Of a stretch of DNA of 64,000 nucleotides, positions 54,238 through 62,057 are shown piece by piece. Positions within the stretch are counted from its first letter, which is position 1. Every line of letters starts with the position of its first letter. This DNA comes from UBA10649 sp965227045 (GTDB taxonomy: Bacteria; Actinomycetota; Actinomycetes; S36-B12): NCBI GenBank assembly GCA_965227045.1, contig OZ245718.1:1054001-1118000 (forward strand), given 5' to 3'. Made by a program: the position numbers and the translations under genes. The notes under the pieces are model-generated. The model did not search any database. It was given only the letters and a program-made list of their open reading frames with translations, and had not been told where the DNA came from.

Positions 54238-56720
54238 ACCGCACCCTCAAGAGCCTCGGTCTCCTCTAGGGCGTGCTCGACGGCCTCGGGTCCTGCGTCG
54301 TCAAGAACCGCCTCGAAAAGCTCCTCACGAGCCTCCTCCAGCGCTTCCTCGCGAGCCTCCTCGATCGCCTCGGCGACCTCGGCCTGGATCTCCTCGGCCT
54401 CGGACGGCTCCGCGTGCGCCAGGGCCCGCGCGGCGACGTCGGCCGGATCGACCGCGTTGGCCGGGCGACGGTACTTGGGCGAGTGCTCGGCGCCGTGGTC
54501 ATGGTCGCCATGCAGCGAGACGCGGATGCCGCGCCCGTTGCAGTGCTCGCAGGTCTCCGAGAAGGACTCCAGCAGGCCCGAGCCGATGCGCTTGCGTGTC
54601 ATCTGCACGAGGCCGAGCGAGGTGACCTCGGCGACCTGGTGCTTGGTGCGATCGCGGCCCAGGCACTCGACGAGGCGTCGAAGCACGAGGTCGCGATTGC
54701 TCTCCAAGACCATGTCGATGAAGTCGACGACGATGATGCCGCCGATGTCGCGCAGCCGGAGCTGGCGGACGATTTCCTCGGCGGCCTCGATGTTGTTGCG
54801 CGTGACGGTCTGCTCGAGGTTGCCGCCCTGGCCGGTGAACTTGCCGGTGTTGACGTCGACGACGGTCATCGCCTCGGTGCGGTCGATGACCAGCGAGCCG
54901 CCCGAGGGCAGGTAGACCTTGCGGTCGAGTGCCTTGAGGAGCTGCTCGTCGACGCGGTACTCGGCAAACACGTCGCCGGTGCCGACGTAGTGCTGCAGGC
55001 GATCGGCGAGGTCCGGGGCGACGCCGCCGATGTACTCGCTGAGCGCGGTCCACGCGGTGTCGCCTGAGACGACAAGGCGGGTGACGTCCTCATTGAAGAT
55101 GTCGCGGACCACCTTGATGGCCAGGTCGGGCTCGCCGTAGAGGAGGGCAGGAGCGTTGGCGCTCTTGGTGGCCTTGGTGATCTCTTCCCAGGTGGCAGCC
55201 AGGCGGGCGACGTCCTGCTCGAGGGCGTCCTCGGGCGCACCCTCGGCTGCCGTGCGCACGATCACGCCGGCGTCCTCGGGCATGACGCGCTTGAGGATCG
55301 ACTTCAGGCGGGTGCGCTCGGTGTCGGGGAGCTTGCGGCTGATGCCCGTCATGTTGCTGTCGGGCACGTAGACCAGGAAGCGGCCCGGGAGCGAGATCTG
55401 GCTCGTCAGGCGTGAGCCCTTCTGGCCGACCGGGTCCTTGGTGACCTGCACGAGGATCGGGTCGCCCGACTTGAGGGCGAGCTCGATGCGCTTGGGCTGG
55501 CCTTCCAGACCGGCGGCGTCCCAGTTGACCTCGCCGGCGTACAGGACGGCGTTGCGGCCGCGGCCGATGTCGACGAAGGCGGCTTCCATGCTCGGCAGCA
55601 CGTTCTGCACGCGCCCGAGGTAGACGTTGCCCACCATCGAGGACGAGGAGCCACGCGTGACGTAGTGCTCGACGAGCACGCCATCCTCGAGGACCGCGAT
55701 CTGCGTGCGGTCACCGCGCTGGCGCACGACCATGACGCGCTCGACAGACTCGCGGCGAGCGAGGAACTCCGCCTCGGTGAGGATCGGTGCGCGGCGGCGG
55801 CCGGCCTCACGGCCCTCGCGTCGACGCTGCTTCTTGGCTTCCAGGCGGGTGGACCCGCGGACGCTGGTGACGTCGTCGCCACCGGTGTTGCCACTGGAGT
55901 TGCGGCCACGCGGCTCGCGAACGCGGACAACGGTGTTGGGCGGATCGTCGGGGCCGCCCTCGAGCTCCGCGTCTGCTCCGCGACGACGGCGTCGGCGGCG
56001 TCGCTTGCCTCCAGCGCCCTCGGCATCGTCCTCGTCACCCTCGGCGGCGGCATCGGTCGCGTCCTCGTCGCCTGAGGTCTCGTTCGTCTCGTCGCCCTCG
56101 TCGCCATCGGCACGGCGCTTGCGGCCGCGGCCGCCGCGGCGCCTGCGGCGGCGCTTGCTGGCGTCGGAGCCGGATTCATCGTCGTCTGTGTCGTCGGCGG
56201 ATTCGGCCGGGGCAGTCGCCTCGGCATCGTCGGCGGGCTGGGCGTCGGCGGCGGGCGCCGTCGCCTTGCGGCGGCTGCGCTTCGCGGGTGCTGCGGCCGG
56301 CTCGTCGCTGTCGACGGCTGCCGGCGCCTGGAACAGCGGGGCGACGAACGCCGGCACGATCATGCGGGCGCCGGAGGCGTCGCTGCCGGACTCGGCGGGC
56401 GCGTCGGAGACGTCCGGCTTGCTCGCGGTCGCCTTCTTGCTCGTGCGGGAGGCCTTCTTGACCGGGGCCGCATCGGGCTCGGCCTCAGGCGCGGCGGCGA
56501 CGGCCTTCTTGCTCGTCGCCTTCTTCGCGGTGCGCGTACTCGCCTTCTTCGCTGCCGCGTCGGGCTCGCTCGGGGCACTCGCGGGCGCCGAGGTGTCGGT
56601 GCTGGGGGTCTCGGCGGCGGGCGGGCCGGCCGGCCGGCTCGCTGCCCGCCTGCGGGTGCGCTTGACGACCGACGGATCGGACGCGCTGGAATCTGCTGTG
56701 GTGTCGTTCTGGTCGACCAT
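54234..56720 (-). CDS. rne: Ribonuclease E/G
   Basis: Main endoribonuclease for mRNA decay and rRNA processing, 828 residues, actinobacterial form. N-terminal tail (about 1-290) is disordered: Ala/Lys/Thr-rich KKA and RTAKKATSKK repeats, then Arg-rich and Asp-rich runs. A degraded S1 domain and the RNase E/G catalytic core (about 330-740) follow, with NMTGISRKLPDTERTRLK, VDVNTGKFTGQGG, VDFIDMVLESNRD and the zinc-link CEHCNGRG. A Glu/Ala-rich tail of about 75 residues ends the protein. rplU follows, so it lies in the usual rne-rplU-rpmA group. Confidence 0.95.
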   Translation of the reverse strand: MVDQNDTTADSSASDPSVVKRTRRRAASRPAGPPAAETPSTDTSAPASAPSEPDAAAKKASTRTAKKATSKKAVAAAPEAEPDAAPVKKASRTSKKATASKPDVSDAPAESGSDASGARMIVPAFVAPLFQAPAAVDSDEPAAAPAKRSRRKATAPAADAQPADDAEATAPAESADDTDDDESGSDASKRRRRRRGGRGRKRRADGDEGDETNETSGDEDATDAAAEGDEDDAEGAGGKRRRRRRRRGADAELEGGPDDPPNTVVRVREPRGRNSSGNTGGDDVTSVRGSTRLEAKKQRRREGREAGRRRAPILTEAEFLARRESVERVMVVRQRGDRTQIAVLEDGVLVEHYVTRGSSSSMVGNVYLGRVQNVLPSMEAAFVDIGRGRNAVLYAGEVNWDAAGLEGQPKRIELALKSGDPILVQVTKDPVGQKGSRLTSQISLPGRFLVYVPDSNMTGISRKLPDTERTRLKSILKRVMPEDAGVIVRTAAEGAPEDALEQDVARLAATWEEITKATKSANAPALLYGEPDLAIKVVRDIFNEDVTRLVVSGDTAWTALSEYIGGVAPDLADRLQHYVGTGDVFAEYRVDEQLLKALDRKVYLPSGGSLVIDRTEAMTVVDVNTGKFTGQGGNLEQTVTRNNIEAAEEIVRQLRLRDIGGIIVVDFIDMVLESNRDLVLRRLVECLGRDRTKHQVAEVTSLGLVQMTRKRIGSGLLESFSETCEHCNGRGIRVSLHGDHDHGAEHSPKYRRPANAVDPADVAARALAHAEPSEAEEIQAEVAEAIEEAREEALEEAREELFEAVLDDAGPEAVEHALEETEALEGAV

Positions 56721-56911
56721 GTGGTCGTACTCCTTAGTGGGACCGGATCGCGTACGAGCCGGTCACTCCTCGTGCGAGGCGCCTAGATCAGCGGTCCTCG
56801 TCAAGCCTTCAGGGAAGCGGTGCGAGGAGCGCGCATGGGCGCGGCTGGCTCGTTCCGCCGGCAACATCCGGACCTGGGAACCCGTCGGGAAACCTTCCCG
56901 CGAGGTGGGAA

Positions 56912-57670
56912 TCAGCCCGACCGGTCAGGATCGAACGGATCAACCACCGAGGTTCCTGCTTCGTCGAGCGGCCCCTGTGCCAGCCGGGTCACCCGTGGGG
57001 GCTTCGGCGGCACGAGGTCAGCTACGCGGCGGAGCGCGGAGAGAACGTCGTCGGGTCGAACGGACGGGGTTCCGTGCCGGACGACCAAGGTGAGTATCGC
57101 ACAGTCCTGATCGGATGCGTCGGGCGCCGCGCTCGGGTCGTCGACGAGGGCCGAGATCACGGCCGCCCGGGCGTCGAAAGTCCGCACCCCGTTCTTCATG
57201 AGCCGCTCGACAGTGACCTCGTCCGCGGCCAGGAGCGCGGTGACCGCGCCGATCGCGGTCTCGCGGCTCACGCCCGGCAGCTCGACCCGCCAGCGACTGG
57301 CCTCGAGGCGGTTGACGAAGTCCGCGGTCCGGGCCTCGACCACCTCGATGACGTCAAGGCCGGGCGGCAGCGCGGCGTCGAGCGCCCGGCACACGGCGGC
57401 GGGGTCGCAGACGGCGGTGACGCCGATCTCGACGTACTCCGCCTCGCTGGCCACGCCGGTGGGGGCGGAGTTGGCGTAGGACACCTTGGGGTGGGGGTGG
57501 AAGCCGGCGCTATAGGCCATCGGGACGTCGGCCCGGCGCAGGGCACGCTCAAGCGCCCGCTGGAAGTCGCGGTGGCTGGAAAAGCGCAGGCGGCCGCGCT
57601 TGGCGTAGCGCAGGCGCAGCTTCTGGACCGTGGGCGCGATATCGCGCTCGGGAGGACGGCGTGCGGCCAT
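56912..57670 (-). CDS. TIGR03936-type radical-SAM-linked protein (DUF2344)
   Basis: A 252-residue protein of the TIGR03936/DUF2344 family, which is regularly encoded next to, or fused with, the TIGR03960 radical SAM protein. It begins with KLRLRYAKRGRLRFSSHRDFQRALERAL and contains AYSAGFHPHPKVSYANS, the diagnostic region. Function is unknown; co-occurrence with TIGR03960 suggests one modification or maturation system. ATG at 57670, 20 bases after the TIGR03960 stop. Confidence 0.9.
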   Translation of the reverse strand: MAARRPPERDIAPTVQKLRLRYAKRGRLRFSSHRDFQRALERALRRADVPMAYSAGFHPHPKVSYANSAPTGVASEAEYVEIGVTAVCDPAAVCRALDAALPPGLDVIEVVEARTADFVNRLEASRWRVELPGVSRETAIGAVTALLAADEVTVERLMKNGVRTFDARAAVISALVDDPSAAPDASDQDCAILTLVVRHGTPSVRPDDVLSALRRVADLVPPKPPRVTRLAQGPLDEAGTSVVDPFDPDRSG

Positions 57671-57690
57671 GGGTCGTCAGCCTCGCGTCG

Positions 57691-59652
57691 TCAGGCGAGG
57701 ACGGGGCTGGGCGCCCCGACCGAGGGCATCGGCAGGTTGACGACGCCCGTCGGGCCGATCTGGATCTCGGTGCCGAGCTGGTCGCAGACGCCGCAGTCGA
57801 AGCACGGGGTCCAGCGGCAGTCCTCGACGTTGACGTCGTTGAGGGCGTCCTGCCAGTCCTCCCACAGCCACTCCGCGTCCAGCCCCGAATCGAGGTGGCT
57901 CCACGGCAGCACCTCGGTCTGCTGGCGCTCCCGGATGGTGTACCAGTTCACGTCGACGGGCTGGTCGGCCAGCGCGGTCTCGGCGGCGGACATCCAGCGG
58001 TCGTAGGAGAAGTGCTCGCTCCAGCCGTCGAACCGCGCGCCGTCGCGCCACGCCTGGAGGATCACGGCGCCGATGCGACGGTCACCGCGCGACAGAAGTC
58101 CTTCGACGATGCCCGGCCTGCCGTCGTGGTAGCGCAGGCCGATCGCCTTGCCGTACTTCTTGTCGGCACGGATTGCGTCGCGCAGCGCGTACAGGCGGTG
58201 GTCGGTCGTCTCGTGATCGAGCTGCGCTGCCCACTGGAATGGCGTGTGCGGCTTGGGCACGAAGCCGCCGATCGACACGGTGCAGCGGATGTCGTTGCTG
58301 CCGGTCGCCGCGCGCCCGGCCTTGATGACCTCGCGAGCGAGCTCGGCGATCTGCAGCACGTCCTCGTCCGTCTCCGTGGGCAGCCCGCACATGAAGTAGA
58401 GCTTGACCTGGCGCCAGCCGCCCTCGTAGGCCGTCGTCACCGTGCGGATGAGGTCCTCTTCGGTGACCTGCTTGTTGATGACGCGACGCATGCGCTCGCT
58501 GCCGCCCTCGGGCGCGAAGGTGAGCCCGCTGCGGCGGCCGTTGCGGGACAGCTCATTCGCGAGGTCGACGTTGAAGGCGTCGACACGCGTGCTCGGCAGC
58601 GACAGTGCCGTCTGCGAGCCCTCGTACCGATCGGCCAGGTTGCGTGCGACGTCGGCGATCTCGGAGTGGTCCGCACTCGAGAGCGACAGCAGACCGACTT
58701 CTTCGTAGCCCGTCTTCTGGAGGCCGTTCTCGACCATCGCCGCGATGCCCGTGATGCTGCGCTCGCGCACGGGCCGCGTGATCATCCCGGCCTGGCAGAA
58801 ACGGCACCCGCGCGTGCAGCCACGGAAGATCTCCACGCTCATTCGCTCGTGCACGGTCTCGGCGAGCGGTACCAACGGGTTCTTGGGGTACGCCCACTCG
58901 TCGAGGTTCATCAGGGTGTGCTTGCGGACGCGCCACGGCACGTCGGTGCGGTTGGGCGCGACCTTTTGGATCCGGCCGTCGGGCAGGTAGTCGACGTCAT
59001 AGAAGCGCGGCACGTAGATGGAGCCGGTCTTCGACAGCTCGAGCAGCAATCCCTCGCGGCCGCCGGGCCGGCCCGCGGCCTTCCAGTCGCGCACGATGTC
59101 GGTGACGAGCAGCACCGCCTCCTCGCCGTCGCCCAGCACTGCTGCGTCGACGAAGTCGGAGATGGGCTCGGGGTTGAACGCAGCGTGGCCGCCGGCGATC
59201 ACGATCGGGTGGGCCTCGGTGCGATCGTTGGCGTGCAGTGGGATGCCTGCGAGGTCGAGCGCGGTGAGCATGTTCGTGTAGCCGAGCTCGGTGCTGAACG
59301 ACAGGCCGAACACGTCGAAGTCGCCCACGGCGCGGTGCGCGTCGACTGTGAACTGCGGCACAGCGTGCTCGCGCATCAGCGCCTCGAGGTCCGGCCACAC
59401 GGCGTAAGTGCGCTCGGCCAGCGCGTCCTCGCGCTCGTTGATCACTTCGTAGAGGATCTGCACGCCCTGGTTCGGCGCGCCGACCTCGTAGGCGTCGGGG
59501 TACATGAGCGCCCAGCGCACGGTGGCGGCGTCCCAGTCCTTCGAGACGGCATTGACCTCACCGCCCACGTACTGGATCGGCTTGCTGACGAACGGCAGCA
59601 GCTGCTCCAGCTCGTCGAACACCGACGCGCCGATGGTGCGGGGGGAAGTCAC
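57691..59652 (-). CDS. TIGR03960 B12-binding-type radical SAM protein
   Basis: A 653-residue radical SAM protein. The N-terminal cobalamin-binding-like region (RWALMYPDAYEVGAPNQGVQ, FGLSFSTELGYTNM, IVIAGGHAAFNPEPISDF) is followed by the iron-sulfur motif C-x3-C-x2-C in FRGCTRGCRFCQAGM near residue 268. The C-terminal region has a Cys cluster (CRWTPCFDCGVCD). The substrate is unknown. The GTG at 59652 is chosen; an earlier start would run through palindrome A6. It is followed by its usual partner DUF2344 gene. Confidence 0.93.
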   Translation of the reverse strand: MTSPRTIGASVFDELEQLLPFVSKPIQYVGGEVNAVSKDWDAATVRWALMYPDAYEVGAPNQGVQILYEVINEREDALAERTYAVWPDLEALMREHAVPQFTVDAHRAVGDFDVFGLSFSTELGYTNMLTALDLAGIPLHANDRTEAHPIVIAGGHAAFNPEPISDFVDAAVLGDGEEAVLLVTDIVRDWKAAGRPGGREGLLLELSKTGSIYVPRFYDVDYLPDGRIQKVAPNRTDVPWRVRKHTLMNLDEWAYPKNPLVPLAETVHERMSVEIFRGCTRGCRFCQAGMITRPVRERSITGIAAMVENGLQKTGYEEVGLLSLSSADHSEIADVARNLADRYEGSQTALSLPSTRVDAFNVDLANELSRNGRRSGLTFAPEGGSERMRRVINKQVTEEDLIRTVTTAYEGGWRQVKLYFMCGLPTETDEDVLQIAELAREVIKAGRAATGSNDIRCTVSIGGFVPKPHTPFQWAAQLDHETTDHRLYALRDAIRADKKYGKAIGLRYHDGRPGIVEGLLSRGDRRIGAVILQAWRDGARFDGWSEHFSYDRWMSAAETALADQPVDVNWYTIRERQQTEVLPWSHLDSGLDAEWLWEDWQDALNDVNVEDCRWTPCFDCGVCDQLGTEIQIGPTGVVNLPMPSVGAPSPVLA

Positions 59653-59718
59653 CCACAGAGGATACCCGCCCGCGCCGGCACCGCCCGCGCGCCGAGGCGC
59701 GCGCCCCTGCACGCCGAC

Positions 59719-59767
59719 CTTGAGGTTGGCGTGGGTTTCGCGGCGCGATTCCCACGCCAACCTCAAG
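59719..59767. repeat. Intergenic palindrome, class A copy 6 (variant inner stem)
   Basis: Perfect 17-base arms (59719-59735 and 59751-59767; CTTGAGGTTGGCGTGGG / CCCACGCCAACCTCAAG). The left flank keeps CGAC before CTTGAGG, but the inner stem is GGCGTGGG in place of CCGCCCA. It lies between divergent gene starts, where a terminator is not expected. Confidence 0.85.
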
Positions 59768-59853
59768 AGCGACGAGGCGAGAGGCGTCCACAACCCGCAG
59801 ATCAACGGGCCGAAGCTCACACGCGCCAGGATGACTTCGCCGTCACCGCCTGG

Positions 59854-60819
59854 ATGCCCGACTCTCCTTCGATGCGTGAGATCACTCCAGCCCTGGGTCG
59901 CGCCGCTGCGCTGCAGCACGGGATCGTCTCGATGGAACAGGCCGTCTCCGGCGGTGCTGGACGTGACGCGGTTCGGGACGACGTCCTGCGCGGACGAGCC
60001 CTACGAGTTCACCGGGGCGTCTATCTGGTTCCGGACGTCGACGCTCTCGACGATTTCCAGCGGGAGCGCGCTGCGCTGCTTCACCTAGGTCCGAGTGCGC
60101 ACCTCGTGCTTGAGTCCGCGGCGAGGCTGCACGGTATGCAAGGAACCGTCGGCACGAGATCTCCCCAGTTGGCAGTGCCACCCGGACTGGAGAAGCGGCA
60201 GCGACCCGGGATCGCACTCCACTTCTGGAACATTCCGGCCGACGAACTCGTCGTCATCGATCAGATGCCAGCGACCAGCGTGAGTCAAACGCTCGCTGAC
60301 ATCGCTCGACTTCTGCCGAGAATGCAAGCCGTCTCGTTCCTCGATTCCGCATTGCACCTCGGGCTGATCTCCTTGGATGAGGTTCTTGACCTGCGTGGGC
60401 TCATGGCCCGAAAGCGCCAGTGCGTGGCTGGACGTCAACGACTGCTCGAAGCGCGAGTCGGAGCACAGTCGCCGCTCGAGACTCGCGTCCGCCTCCGCGC
60501 GTCAGACGCGGGCTTGGAGCCGGACGCCCTGCAGGTTCCCATCCGGAGCGTGTCGAGTGTCCTGCTCGGGTACGGGGACATGGGCTACGAGTTGCCGGAC
60601 GGTTCGTGGCTGATCGTCGAGGCTGACGGGCTGCGGTATCACGACCAACCCAACGCGCTGCTGCACGATCGCCGACGACAGAACGCCTTCCTCAACGCGC
60701 GCGTCGCCAGCGTCATTCGGTTCACCTGGGACGACACCACCAACGACGCGTACATCCCGAGTGTCCTGAGGGCGGCGTTAGACAAGGCCGGATGGTCCCC
60801 GAAGCGCCGTCGACCTTGA
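59854..60819 (+). CDS. AbiEi-like winged-helix protein with DUF559-type nuclease-like domain
   Basis: A 321-residue protein (ATG 59854; ATG 59872 also possible). The N-terminal part (about 10-60) resembles the AbiEi antitoxin-type winged helix seen in actinobacterial stand-alone proteins (VSMEQAVSGGAGRDAVRDDVLRGR, LRVHRGVYLV). The C-terminal part (about 235-320) looks like a DUF559/Vsr-type PD-(D/E)xK fold: GYELPDGSWLIVEADGLRYH, LHDRRRQNAFLNA and VIRFTWDD. No AbiEii toxin partner is nearby. Its stop codon falls inside palindrome A4. Such genes are common and variable in actinobacteria; function unknown. Confidence 0.75.
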   Translation: MPDSPSMREITPALGRAAALQHGIVSMEQAVSGGAGRDAVRDDVLRGRALRVHRGVYLVPDVDALDDFQRERAALLHLGPSAHLVLESAARLHGMQGTVGTRSPQLAVPPGLEKRQRPGIALHFWNIPADELVVIDQMPATSVSQTLADIARLLPRMQAVSFLDSALHLGLISLDEVLDLRGLMARKRQCVAGRQRLLEARVGAQSPLETRVRLRASDAGLEPDALQVPIRSVSSVLLGYGDMGYELPDGSWLIVEADGLRYHDQPNALLHDRRRQNAFLNARVASVIRFTWDDTTNDAYIPSVLRAALDKAGWSPKRRRP

Positions 60820-60867
60820 GGTTCCGCCCCGATCTTGTGCTCCGAAGTGGGCGGAACCTCAAGGTCG
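60811..60867. repeat. Intergenic palindrome, class A copy 4
   Basis: Perfect 19-base arms (60811-60829 and 60849-60867; CGACCTTGAGGTTCCGCCC), loop 19 bases. The left arm contains the TGA stop (60817-60819) of the AbiEi-like gene. It lies between convergent genes and just past the rodA stop. Confidence 0.88.
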
Positions 60868-60878
60868 GCGAAAGGGGG

Positions 60879-62057
60879 TTAGGCGCCCGCGCGGGCGCCG
60901 TGTAATCGGACGTTCTGCAGCAAGCCGATGGATATCCACACGGCGAACATCGACGTGCCTCCGGCCGAGACCATGGGCAGCGGGATGCCCGTGATCGGCA
61001 TGATGCCCAGCGACATCCCGATGTTCTCGAACATCTGGAACGCCAGCCACGCGACAATGCCGGTCGCGACGAGCCGGCCATACAGGTCGTCCGCGTGATA
61101 CGCGATCATCACCGCGCGCCACAGCACCACCCCGAGCAGCAAGATGAGCACGAGCGCGCCTACGAAGCCGAGCTCCTCCCCCACCACCGTGTAGATGAAG
61201 TCGCTCTCGTTGACCGGCACGAACTTGCCCTGGGTCTGCGGCCCCTGGAACAGCCCGTAGCCGAACATTCCGCCGCCACCGATCGCGATGCGCGCCTGGT
61301 TGGCGTTGTACGCCGCGCTCGTGACGTCAGCACCCGGGTTGATGAACGACGTCAGGCGCTGGACCTGGTACTCCTTGAGGAATCCCAGCTGAATTGCGAG
61401 CATGATCGAGATTGCCGCGCCACCGATGAGCCCGATGACCCATCGCGTCTTGGCTCCCGAGACGGCGATGATCGACAGCGCGACCGAGCCCAGGATGAGG
61501 ACGGTGCCGGTGTCGTTCTGCACGAGGATGACGAGGATCGGCAGAACGGCCACGCCGAGCGACATGAGCACGTCACGGTCCTGCGGCTCGTCACCGACAT
61601 CGCGCTTCTCCGACAACAGCACCGCCATCATCAAGATGACGGCGACCTTCGCGAACTCCGAGGGCTGGATGGTCATGCCGCCCGGGAGGTCGATCCACGC
61701 GCGCGCACCGGCAACTCGGGTGCCCAGGCCGGGCACGAACGGCAGCAGCAGCATGAACATCGACAGGCCGTAGATGATCGGCGTGTAAGCGCGAAGCCAT
61801 CGGTAGTCCAGGCGAGAGGCGACGAAACCGAGGCCGATGCCGATCACGACGTTGATGAGATGCCGCTTGAGGTAGGACTGCGGGTCACTGTTCGAGGCCA
61901 TATCGGCCTTGCTGGCTGACCAGACGAGCATCGAGCCGAACACGGTGATCGCGAGCGCCGCGACAAGCAGGATCCAGTCCATGTCGCGCCAGTAGCCGCC
62001 TACCGCGCCGCGCTGGAACGGCCGTACGGATCGCTCGCTGGTGAAGATGACGCTCAT
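60879..62057 (-). CDS. rodA: Rod shape-determining protein RodA (SEDS glycosyltransferase)
   Basis: SEDS-family peptidoglycan polymerase that works with PBP2 in elongation. 392 residues with about ten membrane helices. The loop VAGARAWIDLPGGMTIQPSEFAKVA contains the SEDS catalytic-Asp region (WID.PG...QPSE). GKFVPVNESDFIYTVVGEELGFVGA and PITGIPLPMVSAGGTS are C-terminal signatures. The ATG at 62057 overlaps the mrdA stop (ATGA). Confidence 0.95.
   Translation of the reverse strand: MSVIFTSERSVRPFQRGAVGGYWRDMDWILLVAALAITVFGSMLVWSASKADMASNSDPQSYLKRHLINVVIGIGLGFVASRLDYRWLRAYTPIIYGLSMFMLLLPFVPGLGTRVAGARAWIDLPGGMTIQPSEFAKVAVILMMAVLLSEKRDVGDEPQDRDVLMSLGVAVLPILVILVQNDTGTVLILGSVALSIIAVSGAKTRWVIGLIGGAAISIMLAIQLGFLKEYQVQRLTSFINPGADVTSAAYNANQARIAIGGGGMFGYGLFQGPQTQGKFVPVNESDFIYTVVGEELGFVGALVLILLLGVVLWRAVMIAYHADDLYGRLVATGIVAWLAFQMFENIGMSLGIMPITGIPLPMVSAGGTSMFAVWISIGLLQNVRLHGARAGA

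Noticed and set aside
56721..56911. A terminator or gene in the 191-base gap before rne.
   Set aside because: Only a short CGGGAA-ACC-TTCCCG hairpin (about 56888-56902) without T-tract; no credible open frame or promoter could be fixed.
57661..60819. Open frame of over 1000 codons on the plus strand.
   Set aside because: Most of it is antisense to the TIGR03960 gene. Only the last part (from 59854) encodes a recognisable protein, so the gene is placed there.
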